DNA of 64,000 nucleotides from Bog-473 sp963807675 (GCA_963807675.1 CAWECP010000012.1:372001-436000), one strand, 5' to 3'; positions 50,753-63,717 are shown, counted from the first letter of the stretch. Notes: a model not told the origin generated them from the letters alone. Numbers and translations: made by a program.

Positions 50753-50995
50753 CTACTGCAGGTAGCCCTCGACGGTGCCGGCCGGGCGCTCGTGCGCGTC
50801 CTCGGGGTCCTGGCCGGCGCTGCGCTTGGCCCGCCGCTGGCGCAGCGTGTCCCACATCTGGTCCAGCGTGATCTCGAGCTCGCGCTTGCGCGTCCGCTCG
50901 TCGTCGGTCAGGCCCTCGCCGACATGCGCCTCTTCGAGCCGCTGCTCCTCGGCGGCCAGCTCGCCGATGCGCGCCACGATGTCCTGGTCGTCCAT
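50753..50995 (-). CDS. DUF2630 family protein
   Basis: An 80-residue acidic, wholly helical protein: DDQDIVARIGELAAEEQRLE, EAHVGEGLTDDERTRKRELE and QMWDTLRQRRAKRSAGQDPE. This matches DUF2630, a short actinobacterial coiled-coil family of unknown function. It lies 42 bases downstream of the lon stop on the same strand. Confidence 0.9.
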   Translation of the reverse strand: MDDQDIVARIGELAAEEQRLEEAHVGEGLTDDERTRKRELEITLDQMWDTLRQRRAKRSAGQDPEDAHERPAGTVEGYLQ

Positions 50996-51037
50996 GTCGC
51001 TCCGATCACCGATCCCGAGGCGACAGTCTGCCCGCGC

Positions 51038-53413
<2,376 letters not shown>

Positions 53414-53560
53414 CGGGCAGTCTTTCTGTAATGCCGTAATGGCAATTTCCTCTGACTGGTCAACCATATGGGTGGCGTGGTTGTTCCCATACGGGCCGGC
53501 CGCGGCGCTGACCAGGAGCAGGCCGGCGAGGCGGCCCGCCCTGGGGCCTACGCTGGGCGT

Positions 53561-53881
53561 ATGGCGACTGAGCGCATGGCCGAGGCTGAGCCGAAGCAGG
53601 CTGGAACGACCACCCTGGCGCCGGCCCGGCCGGCGCCCGACCTCGACGAGGGGGACCACGACCGCATGGCCCACATCGTCCTCGAGGGGTACACCCCCAA
53701 GGAGAGCGGCGAATTCGTCTCGCTCGGGCCGAGCGTGGTGGAGGGCATCGTGAACGGGACGGCGGTGCGGGCGCTCTGCGGCAAGGAGTGGGTGCCGGGG
53801 CGCAACCCGGCCCGTTACGGCCTGTGCCCCACCTGCAAGGAGATCGCCGAGTCCATGGGGTGGCAGATCCCGGCCAGCTGA
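53561..53881 (+). CDS. DUF3039 family protein
   Basis: A 106-residue protein of DUF3039, an actinobacterial family of unknown function. The conserved part reads DHDRMAHIVLEGYTPKESGE, VRALCGKEWVPGRNPARYGL and CPTCKEIAESMG. Three cysteines (ALCGK and CPTC) suggest a zinc site. ATG 53561 is chosen over a longer in-frame extension; it diverges from lon. Confidence 0.9.
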   Translation: MATERMAEAEPKQAGTTTLAPARPAPDLDEGDHDRMAHIVLEGYTPKESGEFVSLGPSVVEGIVNGTAVRALCGKEWVPGRNPARYGLCPTCKEIAESMGWQIPAS

Positions 53882-53989
53882 GGCGGGCCGGGGGGCCGGC
53901 GCCGTCGGGCAGGACCGCCGCCCTTCGCCCCGCTACCGTGCGGCCCACGGACCGGACCACCGAGCGGCTGCCGCTCGAAAGGGGGCGCG

Positions 53990-55116
<1,127 letters not shown>

Positions 55117-55120
<4 letters not shown>

Positions 55121-56058
55121 CGGTGGCGGCCGAGGCGCCAGGCCGCGCGGCGGCGACGGCCGGGGCGGGCAGCCTGCGGGCGCGGCGACGGAGAGAGGCG
55201 GGACTGGCCTACCTGCTGCTCGTGCCGGCCATGGTGCTCTTCGGCGTCTTCTCCTTCTATCCCTTCCTCCGCAACTTCAAGCTGATGCTCTACGAGACGC
55301 CGCCGGTGCCGGGCCTGCCGGCGCACTACGTCGGACTGCACCAGATTTGGCCGACGCTGAGCTCGACCCAGTTCACCCAGAGCCTGGTCACCACCGTCGT
55401 CTTCGTCGTCATGGTGGTTCCGCTCAGCCTGCTGCTCGGCCTGGCCCTGGCCGTGGCGGCGCACCGCAAGCTCAAGGGGATGGCCGTCTACCGGGTGATC
55501 TTCTCCTCGACGGTGGTGAGCTCGGTGGCGGTGGCGTCGGTGATCTTCGGGACGCTGCTCAACCCGGTGGTGGGCCTGCTGCCCTGGCTCGGCATCAACC
55601 CCACCCCACCGGCACTCGAGAGCACCACGTGGGCCCTCCCTGCGGTGGCCATAATCACCATCTGGCAGTTCCTGGGGCTCTCCTTCATCATCATGCTGGC
55701 CGGGCTGCAGTCGGTGCCCGACGAGCTGCTCGAGGCGGCGCGCATCGACGGGGCGGGGGCGTGGACGCGCTTCTGGCGCATGACGGTGCCGCTCCTCTCC
55801 CCCACCATCTTCTTCGGCCTGGTGGTGAGCACCATCTACGCCTTCCAGGCCTTCGGCGCCGTCGACATCCTGATCGGGCCCCAGAACACGGTGCGCCTGC
55901 ACACCAACGTGCTCATCTACAACATCGTCAACACGCTGCAGATCGAGAACAACCCGGGGGCGGCGGCCATCATGGCCACCGTCCTCTTCCTCATCATGCT
56001 GGGGCTGACCGTGATCCAGATGCGGTTCCTGGAGCGGCGGGTGAACTATGCCCGCTGA
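55117..56058 (+). CDS. ABC transporter permease, UgpA/MalF-like
   Basis: A 313-residue inner-membrane permease with six membrane segments, the first being YLLLVPAMVLFGVFSFYPFL. The EAA loop that docks to the ATPase reads ELLEAARIDGAGAWTRFWRM with TVPLLSP. It ends VIQMRFLERRVNYAR. Overlaps the ATPase stop (ATGA) and the next permease by 11 bases, so it is co-translated with both. Confidence 0.93.
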
Positions 56059-56968
56059 GGACCTGATGGACGGCGCGGCCGGCGCGGCCGGCGCGGCCGG
56101 GGCAGACGAGGCGGCCGAGGCGGTGGACCCGGCCCGGACGCGGCGGCCACGCCGGCGGCTGCGGACCATCGGCAGCTACACGTTGCTCACGGCGATGGCC
56201 ATCGTGGTCCTCTTCCCCATCTACATCACCATCGTCAACTCCCTGCTGGTGCCGGACCAGCTGGTGCAGCAACCGCCGCCGCTCTTCCCCAACGACCCCC
56301 AGTGGGGCCACTACGCCAGCGCGTGGAACGCCGGGCACATGTCCACCTACATCGCGACCTCGGCCATCATGACGGCGATCATTGTGTTCGGGCAGCTGGT
56401 GACGTCGATTCTGGCCGCCTACGCCTTCGCCTTCCTGCGCTTCCCGTTCAAGCGCACGCTCTTCGTCGTCTGCCTGGCCACGCTCATGATCCCGCTCGAG
56501 GTGACCTTCATCACCAACCTCGACACGGTGACGTCGCTGCACTGGTTCAACTCCTACGAGGGCCTGGCCATCCCGTTCCTGGCCACCGGCTTCGGCATCT
56601 TCCTGCTGCGCCAGGCCTTCCTGCAGATCCCGCGCGACCTGCAGGAGGCAGCACAGCTCGACGGCTACGGGCATCTGGCCTTCATGACGCGCGTGGCCGT
56701 GCCGCTGGCACGGCCGGCGCTGGCAGCCCTGGGCGTGTTCTCCTTCCTCGGCGCGTGGAACCAGTACCTCTGGCCGCTGGTGTCGACCGGAGGCACCACG
56801 CCCCTCGACACGGTGCAGATCGGCCTCAAGGAACTCCTGGGCACCCAGGTGTCGCAGATCCCGGTGTCGCTGGCCGGCGCGGTCATTGCATTCGTGCCGC
56901 TGGTGATTCTCCTCCTGATCTTCCAGAAGCAGCTGGTCCGGAGCCTCACGGCGGGGGCGGTCAAGTAG
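56048..56968 (+). CDS. ABC transporter permease, UgpE/MalG-like
   Basis: A 306-residue permease partner. An alanine-rich N-terminal extension (DGAAGAAGAAGADEAAEAVD) precedes the first helix SYTLLTAMAIVVLFPIYITI. The EAA loop is DLQEAAQLDGYGHLAFMTRV followed by AVPLARPAL. The segment SFLGAWNQYLWPLV is typical of MalG/UgpE proteins. It overlaps the previous permease by 11 bases. Confidence 0.93.
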   Translation: MPAEDLMDGAAGAAGAAGADEAAEAVDPARTRRPRRRLRTIGSYTLLTAMAIVVLFPIYITIVNSLLVPDQLVQQPPPLFPNDPQWGHYASAWNAGHMSTYIATSAIMTAIIVFGQLVTSILAAYAFAFLRFPFKRTLFVVCLATLMIPLEVTFITNLDTVTSLHWFNSYEGLAIPFLATGFGIFLLRQAFLQIPRDLQEAAQLDGYGHLAFMTRVAVPLARPALAALGVFSFLGAWNQYLWPLVSTGGTTPLDTVQIGLKELLGTQVSQIPVSLAGAVIAFVPLVILLLIFQKQLVRSLTAGAVK

Positions 56969-57011
56969 CCGCCGACGGCCGTCCCGGTGGCTCGGGTGCT
57001 AGGCAGTAGCG

Positions 57012-58424
57012 ATGCGGACCGCTCGACTGTCCAGACTCGCCGCCGCGGCACTCTTCGTGACGTCGGCCACCGTGGCCACCACCGCCGCCGTGCTGGTGGG
57101 CGGCGCGCCGCCGGCCGGCGCGGCCAAGCTCCCCAGTTGCAACCTCAAGGCGCTGGCCAACCACCAGGGCGTGGTCCCCATCACGTTCTGGGAGTCCGCC
57201 TCCGAGGCCAACCTGACCGTGCTGCAGGGGATCACCAACGCGTTCAACTCCTCGCAGTCCAAGGTGCACGTGACGCTGGTCACCCAGGCCGGCTACGACG
57301 ACACGTGGGAGAAGTACGAGGCCGGACTCAGCAACGGGCAGCTCCCTGACGCCGTCCAGCTCGAGGACGTGCGCACCCAGGCGGCCATCGACACCGGCTC
57401 GTTCCTGCCGGTGCAGTCGTGTATGAACGCGGCCAAGTACTCGACCAGTGACTACCTGCCCCGCCCGCTGGCCTATTGGAAGGTCAACGGCGTGCAGTGG
57501 GCGCTGCCCTTCGCCGTCTCGGCGCCCATCCTCTATTACAACCAGAACGCGTTCACCAAGGCCGGCCTCAACCCCAACGACCCGCCGTCGACGCTGGCCC
57601 AGATGGTGGCCGACGCCAAGACGCTCAAGGCGTCGGGCAGCGGCATGGGCCTGGTGCTCGACCCGTGGCATCTCGAGACCTGGCTGGCCACGGCCAACCA
57701 GCTCTTCGTCAACAACCAGAACGGCCGCAGCGGCCGCGCCACCAAGGGCGTTTTCAACACGAAGATCGCCGTCAACATCTTCAGCGAGCTCAAGCAGCTG
57801 GTCACGTCCGGCGACGCCACGACCAACCCTTCGAGCGGGCCGGACGAGTACGACAACCTGCTCGGCATGGGCAGCGGCAAGTACGGCATGACCATTGAGA
57901 CGTCGGCCGCCCTGGGTACGGTCACCCAGCTACTGGGCGAGGGCCAGTACTCGAACGTGAAGCTCGGCATCGGGGCCTTCCCGGTGTACAGCTCGTCGGT
58001 GAACGGCGGGATCGAGCCGGGTGGGTCGGGCGTCTACATTTCGAGCAAGGTGCCGGCCATCGACCAGGCGGCGGCGTGGACGTACCTCTCCTACCTCTGC
58101 AACACACAGTCCCAGGCGACCTGGGCGGCCGGGACGGGCTACATCCCGGTGCGCAAGTCCTCGGCCCAGACGGCGACGGTCCAGCATCTTTGGGCCACCG
58201 ACCCGGGCTACAAGGTGGCCTACAACGAAATCAACGTCGGCGCGAACACGCCGGCCACGGCCGGATCCGTCATCGGCCCCTACGACGACGTGCGCACCGA
58301 CGTCGTCAACGCCGAGATCTCCATGTACACCGGGGGCGTGTCGCCGGCGGCGGCGCTCAAGTCGGCAGAGCAGAACGTCAACTCCACCATTGAGGATTAC
58401 AACAGCCGGCTGGGGGCGTCGTAG
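57012..58424 (+). CDS. Extracellular solute-binding protein, UgpB-like
   Basis: A 470-residue exported binding protein (family 1). The signal peptide is followed by PPAGAAKLPSCN with no lipobox. The mature part begins VPITFWESASEANLTVLQGI, and AVSAPILYYNQNAFTKAGLN with PPSTLAQMV resembles sn-glycerol-3-phosphate-binding UgpB more than maltose-binding proteins. Further marks are GMGLVLDPWHLETWLATAN and NGGIEPGGSGVYIS. It lies 43 bases after the second permease, so it is the last gene of the operon. Substrate assignment is tentative; trehalose or other sugars are alternatives. Confidence 0.9.
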   Translation: MRTARLSRLAAAALFVTSATVATTAAVLVGGAPPAGAAKLPSCNLKALANHQGVVPITFWESASEANLTVLQGITNAFNSSQSKVHVTLVTQAGYDDTWEKYEAGLSNGQLPDAVQLEDVRTQAAIDTGSFLPVQSCMNAAKYSTSDYLPRPLAYWKVNGVQWALPFAVSAPILYYNQNAFTKAGLNPNDPPSTLAQMVADAKTLKASGSGMGLVLDPWHLETWLATANQLFVNNQNGRSGRATKGVFNTKIAVNIFSELKQLVTSGDATTNPSSGPDEYDNLLGMGSGKYGMTIETSAALGTVTQLLGEGQYSNVKLGIGAFPVYSSSVNGGIEPGGSGVYISSKVPAIDQAAAWTYLSYLCNTQSQATWAAGTGYIPVRKSSAQTATVQHLWATDPGYKVAYNEINVGANTPATAGSVIGPYDDVRTDVVNAEISMYTGGVSPAAALKSAEQNVNSTIEDYNSRLGAS

Positions 58425-58501
58425 CCGGACGGTCGCCTGATTCTGCCCTGGGCGTAGATGTGCGTGCTGGGTGTGTGTCGGGAGTGGCATGTGGCGTTTG
58501 A

Positions 58502-58548
58502 CTCACCGAATCAGCCCGCATCGGTGAGCGATGGCTCGCAATCGCGAG
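58502..58548 (+). terminator. Two adjacent stem-loops after the CUT1 operon
   Basis: CTCACCGA (58502-58509) pairs with TCGGTGAG (58521-58528) across 11 bases, and CTCGC-AATC-GCGAG follows at 58535-58548. Both lie about 80-120 bases after the binding-protein stop in an otherwise empty 280-base gap. A terminator or a 3'-protecting structure is likely; no T-run is present. Confidence 0.45.
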
Positions 58549-58704
58549 AAAGACGGTTAGCCGGACCACCTAGACACCCGCGCCGAATGTCCGACCGCCG
58601 GTCGAACTTCCACTCCGCGCCCGGGGGGCCGGGCGGGACGTGGGAGTGCGACGCGGGTCCCAACACCTAGGCTCGGAACGAACACAAAAGACAGGAGGCC
58701 CACG

Positions 58705-59712
58705 GTGGCGATCGAGGTTGCCCGCACCTACGAGCGCATCAGCCCGAAGGCCTACGAGCACCCGGCGGACAAGGCCGCCACCTCGGCCCTGCACTCGGTG
58801 CCGCTCCTCGACACGGTGATCAAGCGCCTGACCGACCTGGGCCACGAGCGGCGGCTGCGCCAGATCGTGATGGGCAACGCCATCCGGCTCGGACCCAAGC
58901 AGGTCCCCGACGTCTGGGGCGCCTACGTCCGCTGCACCACCATTCTGGACCTCGAGTCGGTCCCCGACCTCTACCTCATCAACAACGCCGACATCAACGC
59001 CATGACGATCGGCGCCAAGACGCCCATCGTCATCGTCAACTCCTCCATGCTGCGCTCGTTCGACCCCGCCGAGGTCGAAACCGTCCTGGGGCACGAGGCT
59101 TCCCACGTGCTCTCCGAGCACTACTACTACACGACCGCCCTCCTCCTCCTCGGCCAGTCCCTGCAGGGCGCGCTGCCGCGGTCGCTCCTGCTCGGTCTGC
59201 CCGTACGCGCCATGTACCTCGCACTGTTGGAGTGGGCCCGCGCCGCCGAGCTCTCGGCGGACCGTGCCGCCGCCCTCGTCATGGCCGACCCCCTGCAGCC
59301 CTGCCGCGTCCTCATGCAGCTGGCCGGCGGTTCGGCCCCCGGCATGAACTTCGAGGCCTTCCTGCAGCAGGCGAGCGAATACGAGAACGAGGACGACCTC
59401 TTCTCGCGCCACGCGCGCTTCTGGTCGGAGCTCAACCTCACCCACCCCGTCGCCGTCCGCCGGGTGAAGGAGCTCATGGAGTGGGTCTCCACGGGCGCCT
59501 ACGACCGCATCCGCGACGGCGACTACCCGCGGCGGGGCCAGGAGCCGCCGCCCTCGGAGGAGTTCGAGGACGCCGTGGCGCACTACCGCGAGCGCTTCGC
59601 CAGGATCCTCGACCGCGCCGCCGGAGGCGTGCAGGACCTCGGCAAGCGGCTGAGCAGCTGGGTGGAGCGCTTCCAGGGCGCCGACGACGAAAACGAGGAT
59701 GACAGCACCTGA
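58705..59712 (+). CDS. M48-family zinc metalloprotease
   Basis: A 335-residue protein with the zinc-binding HEXXH motif in VLGHEASHVLSEHY (about residue 132) and the third ligand region AAELSADRAAAL with Glu-X3-Asp. TPIVIVNSSMLRSFDPAEVE precedes the motif as in other M48 proteases. One hydrophobic segment (TALLLLGQSLQGALPRSLLL) follows. The C-terminal third is charged and includes LNLTHPVAVRRVKELMEWV, the typical HP-x-x-x-R element. GTG 58705 follows AGGAGG. Substrate unknown; envelope-protein quality control is usual for the family. Confidence 0.9.
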   Translation: MAIEVARTYERISPKAYEHPADKAATSALHSVPLLDTVIKRLTDLGHERRLRQIVMGNAIRLGPKQVPDVWGAYVRCTTILDLESVPDLYLINNADINAMTIGAKTPIVIVNSSMLRSFDPAEVETVLGHEASHVLSEHYYYTTALLLLGQSLQGALPRSLLLGLPVRAMYLALLEWARAAELSADRAAALVMADPLQPCRVLMQLAGGSAPGMNFEAFLQQASEYENEDDLFSRHARFWSELNLTHPVAVRRVKELMEWVSTGAYDRIRDGDYPRRGQEPPPSEEFEDAVAHYRERFARILDRAAGGVQDLGKRLSSWVERFQGADDENEDDST

Positions 59713-59859
59713 CACCCACATTGGAGCGGCGCGGCCTCACCCTGAAACGGGCGTTCCACACGCGTTCTACCCAAAACAGGCCGTTTGGTACTGGTGGCAC
59801 CCGCAATGCAATCGCTAGCATCGCCCGCCGAGCACACTTTCGTGTCGGAGGGAGGGTGC

Positions 59860-60783
59860 ATGGTCTACGGCGAGCCGGAGCAGGTCCAGAGGGACGGCCT
59901 GGCAGCACTGCGGGTGCTCTTCGAGCACAGCCCTGACGGGGTGCTCTTCACCCAACCCCGCGAGGGGCGCATTCTGGCGGCCAACCCGGCCGCCTGCGCC
60001 ATCCTCGGCCTGAGCGAGGACGAAATCCGCCGCCGGGGCCGCCAGGGCCTCATCGATCCCGACGACGCCCGATGGGTGGTGGGCATCGAGACCCTCCTGC
60101 GCACGGGGCAGGCGAGCGGCCAGGGCCGGGTCAGGCGGGGCGACGGCAGCGTCATCGAGACGGAGATGACCGTCAAGACGTTCCAAGCGCGGGACGGCGC
60201 GACGTTGGGCTGCGCCATCTTCCGTGACGTCTCGGAGCAGGCCCACGCCGAGCGCCAGCTGGGCCACCTCAACGCGCAGCTCGAGGAGCTGCTGGTGGTC
60301 GACGAGCTCACCGGGCTGAGCAATCGGCGTGGCCTCATTCTCGGCACCACCCAGCTGTTGCACATGGCGGACCAGCACGCCGCGGAGGTTCAGGTCCTCG
60401 TCGTCGACGTACGCGGGCTGACCCAGTTGAACGAGCGGCGCGGCCACGAGGCGGGGGACGCCGCTTTGCTGGCCGTCGCCCGCGCGTTGCGGGTGGCCTT
60501 CCGGCGATCCGACGTCGTGGCGCGCCTCGGCGGGACGCGCCTCGCCGCCGTGGCGCTCGATCTGCACCAGTGCGATCGGGCCGGCGTCGCCACTCGGATG
60601 GCCGAGCACCTCACCAACACGGAGACGGTGCGCTTCGTGGGCGAGCGCGTCGACATCGCGCTCGGGTGGGCGACGCGCCGCCCGGGCGACACGGCCCCGA
60701 TAGAGGATCTCCTGGACCAGTCCGATCGAGCCCTGCGCTCGGCCGACGTCCATCCTCCCTTCGCCGCCTTCGCCAGCGCGTAG
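59860..60783 (+). CDS. PAS-GGDEF protein with degenerate active site
   Basis: A 307-residue sensor-like protein. The PAS domain (about residues 15-130) reads LFEHSPDGVLFTQPREGRIL and ACAILGLSEDEIRRRG. A coiled segment leads to the diguanylate-cyclase domain: VDELTGLSNRRGLILGT (DxLT-GLxNRR) and a final VVARLGGTRLAAVALDL. The position of GGDEF reads GGTRL, so the catalytic acidic residues are lost. It probably acts as a receptor or regulatory pseudo-enzyme, not as a c-di-GMP synthase. ATG 59860 is preceded by GGAGGGAGGG and replaces an upstream ATG at 59785. Confidence 0.88.
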   Translation: MVYGEPEQVQRDGLAALRVLFEHSPDGVLFTQPREGRILAANPAACAILGLSEDEIRRRGRQGLIDPDDARWVVGIETLLRTGQASGQGRVRRGDGSVIETEMTVKTFQARDGATLGCAIFRDVSEQAHAERQLGHLNAQLEELLVVDELTGLSNRRGLILGTTQLLHMADQHAAEVQVLVVDVRGLTQLNERRGHEAGDAALLAVARALRVAFRRSDVVARLGGTRLAAVALDLHQCDRAGVATRMAEHLTNTETVRFVGERVDIALGWATRRPGDTAPIEDLLDQSDRALRSADVHPPFAAFASA

Positions 60784-60864
60784 GGCGTAAGGGCCCTCGG
60801 CCGGCTGGCCCCGAGCGGGCCACCCGATTAGGCCGCCTTTTGCAAGCGGCTGAACTGGGGTTTC

Positions 60865-60893
60865 CTAAATACGACCAACCCGCGTCTATTTAG
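60865..60893. promoter_or_regulatory. Inverted repeat CTAAATA-N15-TATTTAG upstream of the sulfate operon
   Basis: CTAAATA (60865-60871) and TATTTAG (60887-60893) are perfect reverse complements, 22 bases centre to centre (two helical turns). It lies 26 bases before the sulfate-binding-protein start in the most AT-rich part of this gap. Its place suits an operator for a sulphur-responsive regulator; no such regulator gene is in the window. TTAGCTAA (60890-60897) overlaps it. Confidence 0.5.
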
Positions 60894-60919
60894 CTAATTC
60901 GGTGGATTAGAGTGCTCAG

Positions 60920-61948
60920 ATGCCCATCGACACTCCAGTTTCCAGCCGGGTCTCGCGCCGCCTCACCCGCGTCGCCGGGATCGGGACTCTGACCACGCTG
61001 GCCCTGGCCCTGACCGCGCTGCCGGCGGGCGCGCAGAGCGGCGGCACCGTCAGCCTGGTCGCCTACTCGACGCCCAAGCCGGCCTACGCCGTGCTGGCGG
61101 CCGACTTCGCCAAGACCAAAGCGGGCGCCGGCGTCACCATCTCGCAGTCGTTCGGCCCGTCGGGCACGCAGGCCACCTCGGTGATCGACGGCCTGCCGGC
61201 CGACGTCGTCAACTTCTCGCTCGAGCCCGACATGGACAAGGTGGTCAAGGCCGGGCTGGTCTCGAGCTCGTGGGACAAAGGCGCGACCAAGGGCATGGTG
61301 ACCGACTCCATCGTGTCCTTCATCGTCCGGCCGGGGAACCCCAAGCACATCACGACCTGGGCCGACCTGGTGAAGTCCGGGGTGCAGGTGATCACGCCCA
61401 ACGTGTTCAGCTCGGGCAGCGCCAAGTGGAACATCATGGCGGCCTACGGCGCCGAGATCTCGCAGGGCAAGACCTCGGCACAGGCACAGACGTACCTGTC
61501 CGAACTGCTGAAGAACACGGTGGCCCAGCCGGCCAGTGCCAGCGCGGCGCTGCAGACCTTCCTGTCCGGTCAGGGTGACGTCCTGCTCGACTACGAGGAC
61601 GACGCCCTCTACGCCAAGAGCAAGGGCGAGCCGGTGGACATCATCACGCCGCCGCAGACGATCCTGATCCAGAACCCGATCGCGGTGACCAAGACGGCCA
61701 GCCCCGCCGCCAAGGCGTTCGTCGCCTACCTGGAGTCGCCGGCCGGCCAGAAGGTATGGGGCCAGCAGGGCTACCGGCCCGTCCTCCCCTCGGTGGCCGC
61801 ACAATTCCACTTCCCGAAGCCCAAGACGCTGTTCACCATCAACACGCTGGGCGGCTGGACATCGGTCAACACGAAGTTCTTCGACCCGACGACGGGCATC
61901 GTGGCCAAGGACGAGCAGTCGCTCGGCGTCTCCACCGCGAGCGGGTAG
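60920..61948 (+). CDS. Sulfate ABC transporter substrate-binding protein
   Basis: A 342-residue periplasmic-type sulfate-binding protein (CysP/Sbp family). A signal peptide ending ALPAGAQS is followed by VSLVAYSTPKPAYAVLAADF. The oxyanion-binding region reads ISQSFGPSGTQATSVIDGLP with Ser-Gly, and SIVSFIVRPGNPKHITTWAD, TPNVFSSGSAKWNIMAAYGA and EDDALYAKSKGEPVDIITPP match the family. It carries no lipobox. It is the first gene of the sulfate uptake operon and follows an inverted repeat. Thiosulfate can also be a ligand. Confidence 0.93.
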   Translation: MPIDTPVSSRVSRRLTRVAGIGTLTTLALALTALPAGAQSGGTVSLVAYSTPKPAYAVLAADFAKTKAGAGVTISQSFGPSGTQATSVIDGLPADVVNFSLEPDMDKVVKAGLVSSSWDKGATKGMVTDSIVSFIVRPGNPKHITTWADLVKSGVQVITPNVFSSGSAKWNIMAAYGAEISQGKTSAQAQTYLSELLKNTVAQPASASAALQTFLSGQGDVLLDYEDDALYAKSKGEPVDIITPPQTILIQNPIAVTKTASPAAKAFVAYLESPAGQKVWGQQGYRPVLPSVAAQFHFPKPKTLFTINTLGGWTSVNTKFFDPTTGIVAKDEQSLGVSTASG

Positions 61949-61957
61949 GGCGCGGCC

Positions 61958-62884
61958 ATGACCGCCGACGCGTCCGCCGCCCTGCCCGGGCTCGGTCTGG
62001 GCCACGAGAGCGACGCGCCCAGCCACCGCCGGCCCGGGCATGGGCGTAGGGGCCCCGGCGCCCCAGGGGTACCTTCCCCCGGCCTGGCCCGGGCGGGGGC
62101 GCTCACGGTCCGCATCGGCGGGCCGGCGCTCGCCGTCACCTACCTGTCGCTGCTCGTCGTGCTGCCACTGGCCGCGCTCGTGACCAACGCGTTCAGCGAC
62201 GGCTGGGCCGCCTTCTGGCGCGCCGTCAGCTCACCGGAGGCGTTGGCCGCGCTGGAGCTCACGCTCGGGCTCGCCGCCGCCGTGGCGGTGTTCAACTCCA
62301 TCGCCGGGTTGGCCATCGCCTTCGTGCTGGTGCGCGACGACTTCAGGGGCAAGGCGCTGATCAGCGCTGTCATCGACCTGCCCTTCGCACTGCCCACCAT
62401 TGTGGCCGGGCTCACCCTGCTCGCCCTCTACGGCCCGGACAGCGCGTTCCACGTCGACCTGGCCGGCACCCGCCTGGGCATCGCCGCCGCGCTGGCCTTC
62501 GTCACGCTCCCCTTCTGCGTGCGCAGCGTGCAACCGGTGCTCGCCGAGCTGGACCAGGAGACCGAGGAGGCGGCCGACTCGCTCGGTGCCAGCCGCCGGC
62601 AGGTCCTGACCCGGGTCATTTTGCCGAGCCTGCTGCCGTCGGTGCTGGCCGGCGCCGGCCTGGCCTTCGCGCGGGCCGTCGGTGAGTACGGGTCGGTCGT
62701 GCTGATCTCGGGCAACCTTCCCTTCAAGACCGAGGTGGCGTCGTCGTTCATCTTCAACCTGGCCCAGAGCGACGAGTTTCCCCAGGCCAGCGCCGTTTCC
62801 ATCGTGCTCGTCGCCATCGCCCTCGTCGTGCTCGTCGCCATCGGCTGGGCCAGGCGCCGCTTCGACGTCCCGGACACCGTATGA
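61958..62884 (+). CDS. cysT: Sulfate ABC transporter permease CysT
   Basis: A 308-residue permease (CysU/CysT). A polar, Gly/Pro-rich N-terminal extension of about 50 residues precedes the first helix LAVTYLSLLVVLPLAALVTN. Conserved stretches are FVLVRDDFRGKALISAVIDL, PFALPTIVAGLTLLALYG and the EAA loop ETEEAADSLGASRRQVLTRV. SGNLPFKTEVASSFIF is typical of CysT. It starts nine bases after the binding protein and overlaps cysW (ATGA). Confidence 0.93.
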   Translation: MTADASAALPGLGLGHESDAPSHRRPGHGRRGPGAPGVPSPGLARAGALTVRIGGPALAVTYLSLLVVLPLAALVTNAFSDGWAAFWRAVSSPEALAALELTLGLAAAVAVFNSIAGLAIAFVLVRDDFRGKALISAVIDLPFALPTIVAGLTLLALYGPDSAFHVDLAGTRLGIAAALAFVTLPFCVRSVQPVLAELDQETEEAADSLGASRRQVLTRVILPSLLPSVLAGAGLAFARAVGEYGSVVLISGNLPFKTEVASSFIFNLAQSDEFPQASAVSIVLVAIALVVLVAIGWARRRFDVPDTV

Positions 62885-63717
62885 GTCCGCCGCCCGGCCA
62901 GCGGACGCGCTGGCGCCTGCCCCTGCGCTTCGCCGTGCTGGGCTACCTGACCCTGCTCGTCCTCCTGCCGGTGGGCACGGTCTTCTTCCGTGCCTTCCAG
63001 CACGGGTTCGGCGCGGCGTGGGACGCCATCACCGCCCCGGACGCGCTCCATGCGCTGTGGCTCACCCTGCTGGTGGCCGGCATCGCGGTGCCCCTCAACA
63101 CCATCTTCGGGGTCGGGGTGTCGCTCATCCTGGCCCGCCATCGCTTCCCCGGCGCCTGGCTGCTCGACGCCATGGTCGACATCCCGCTGGCCATCTCCCC
63201 TGTCATCATCGGTCTGTCGCTCATCCTCGTGTACGGGCACACGGGTTGGTTCGGCAACTGGCTGGCGGCCCGCGGCATCACGGTCATCTTCTCGGTGCCC
63301 GGCATCATCATGGCCTCGGCCGCCGTCTCGCTCCCCTACGTGGTGCGCGAGGTGCTGCCGGTGCTCCAGGAGATCGGCACCGACCAGGAGCAGGCGGCCC
63401 GCACCCTGGGCGGCCGGCCCTTCACGGTGTTCCGGCGCATCACGCTGCCGAACATCCGCCGCGGCCTGGCCTACGGCGTCACACTGACCACCGCACGCGT
63501 GTTGGGCGAATTCGGCGCGGTGGCCATCGTGTCGGGCCTGATCGCCGGCAAGACCGAAACGATGACGCTGTTCATCTCCGACTCCATCGACAACCTCGAC
63601 CCCCAGAGTGCCTACGCAGGCGCGGTCGCCCTGTGTCTGGCCGCCCTCCTCGTGCTTACGATTCTCACCGTGACCGACCGCAAGCGGGACCTCTGGCACG
63701 GGAAGGCGGCCGCATGA
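62881..63717 (+). CDS. cysW: Sulfate ABC transporter permease CysW
   Basis: A 278-residue permease partner of CysT. It has VLGYLTLLVLLPVGTVFFRA, ILARHRFPGAWLLDAMVDIP, LAISPVIIGLSLILVYGHTG and the docking loop DQEQAARTLGGRPFTVFRRI. ARVLGEFGAVAIVSGLIAGK is the CysW C-terminal signature. It overlaps both neighbours by four bases (ATGA on each side). Confidence 0.94.
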   Translation: MSPPPGQRTRWRLPLRFAVLGYLTLLVLLPVGTVFFRAFQHGFGAAWDAITAPDALHALWLTLLVAGIAVPLNTIFGVGVSLILARHRFPGAWLLDAMVDIPLAISPVIIGLSLILVYGHTGWFGNWLAARGITVIFSVPGIIMASAAVSLPYVVREVLPVLQEIGTDQEQAARTLGGRPFTVFRRITLPNIRRGLAYGVTLTTARVLGEFGAVAIVSGLIAGKTETMTLFISDSIDNLDPQSAYAGAVALCLAALLVLTILTVTDRKRDLWHGKAAA

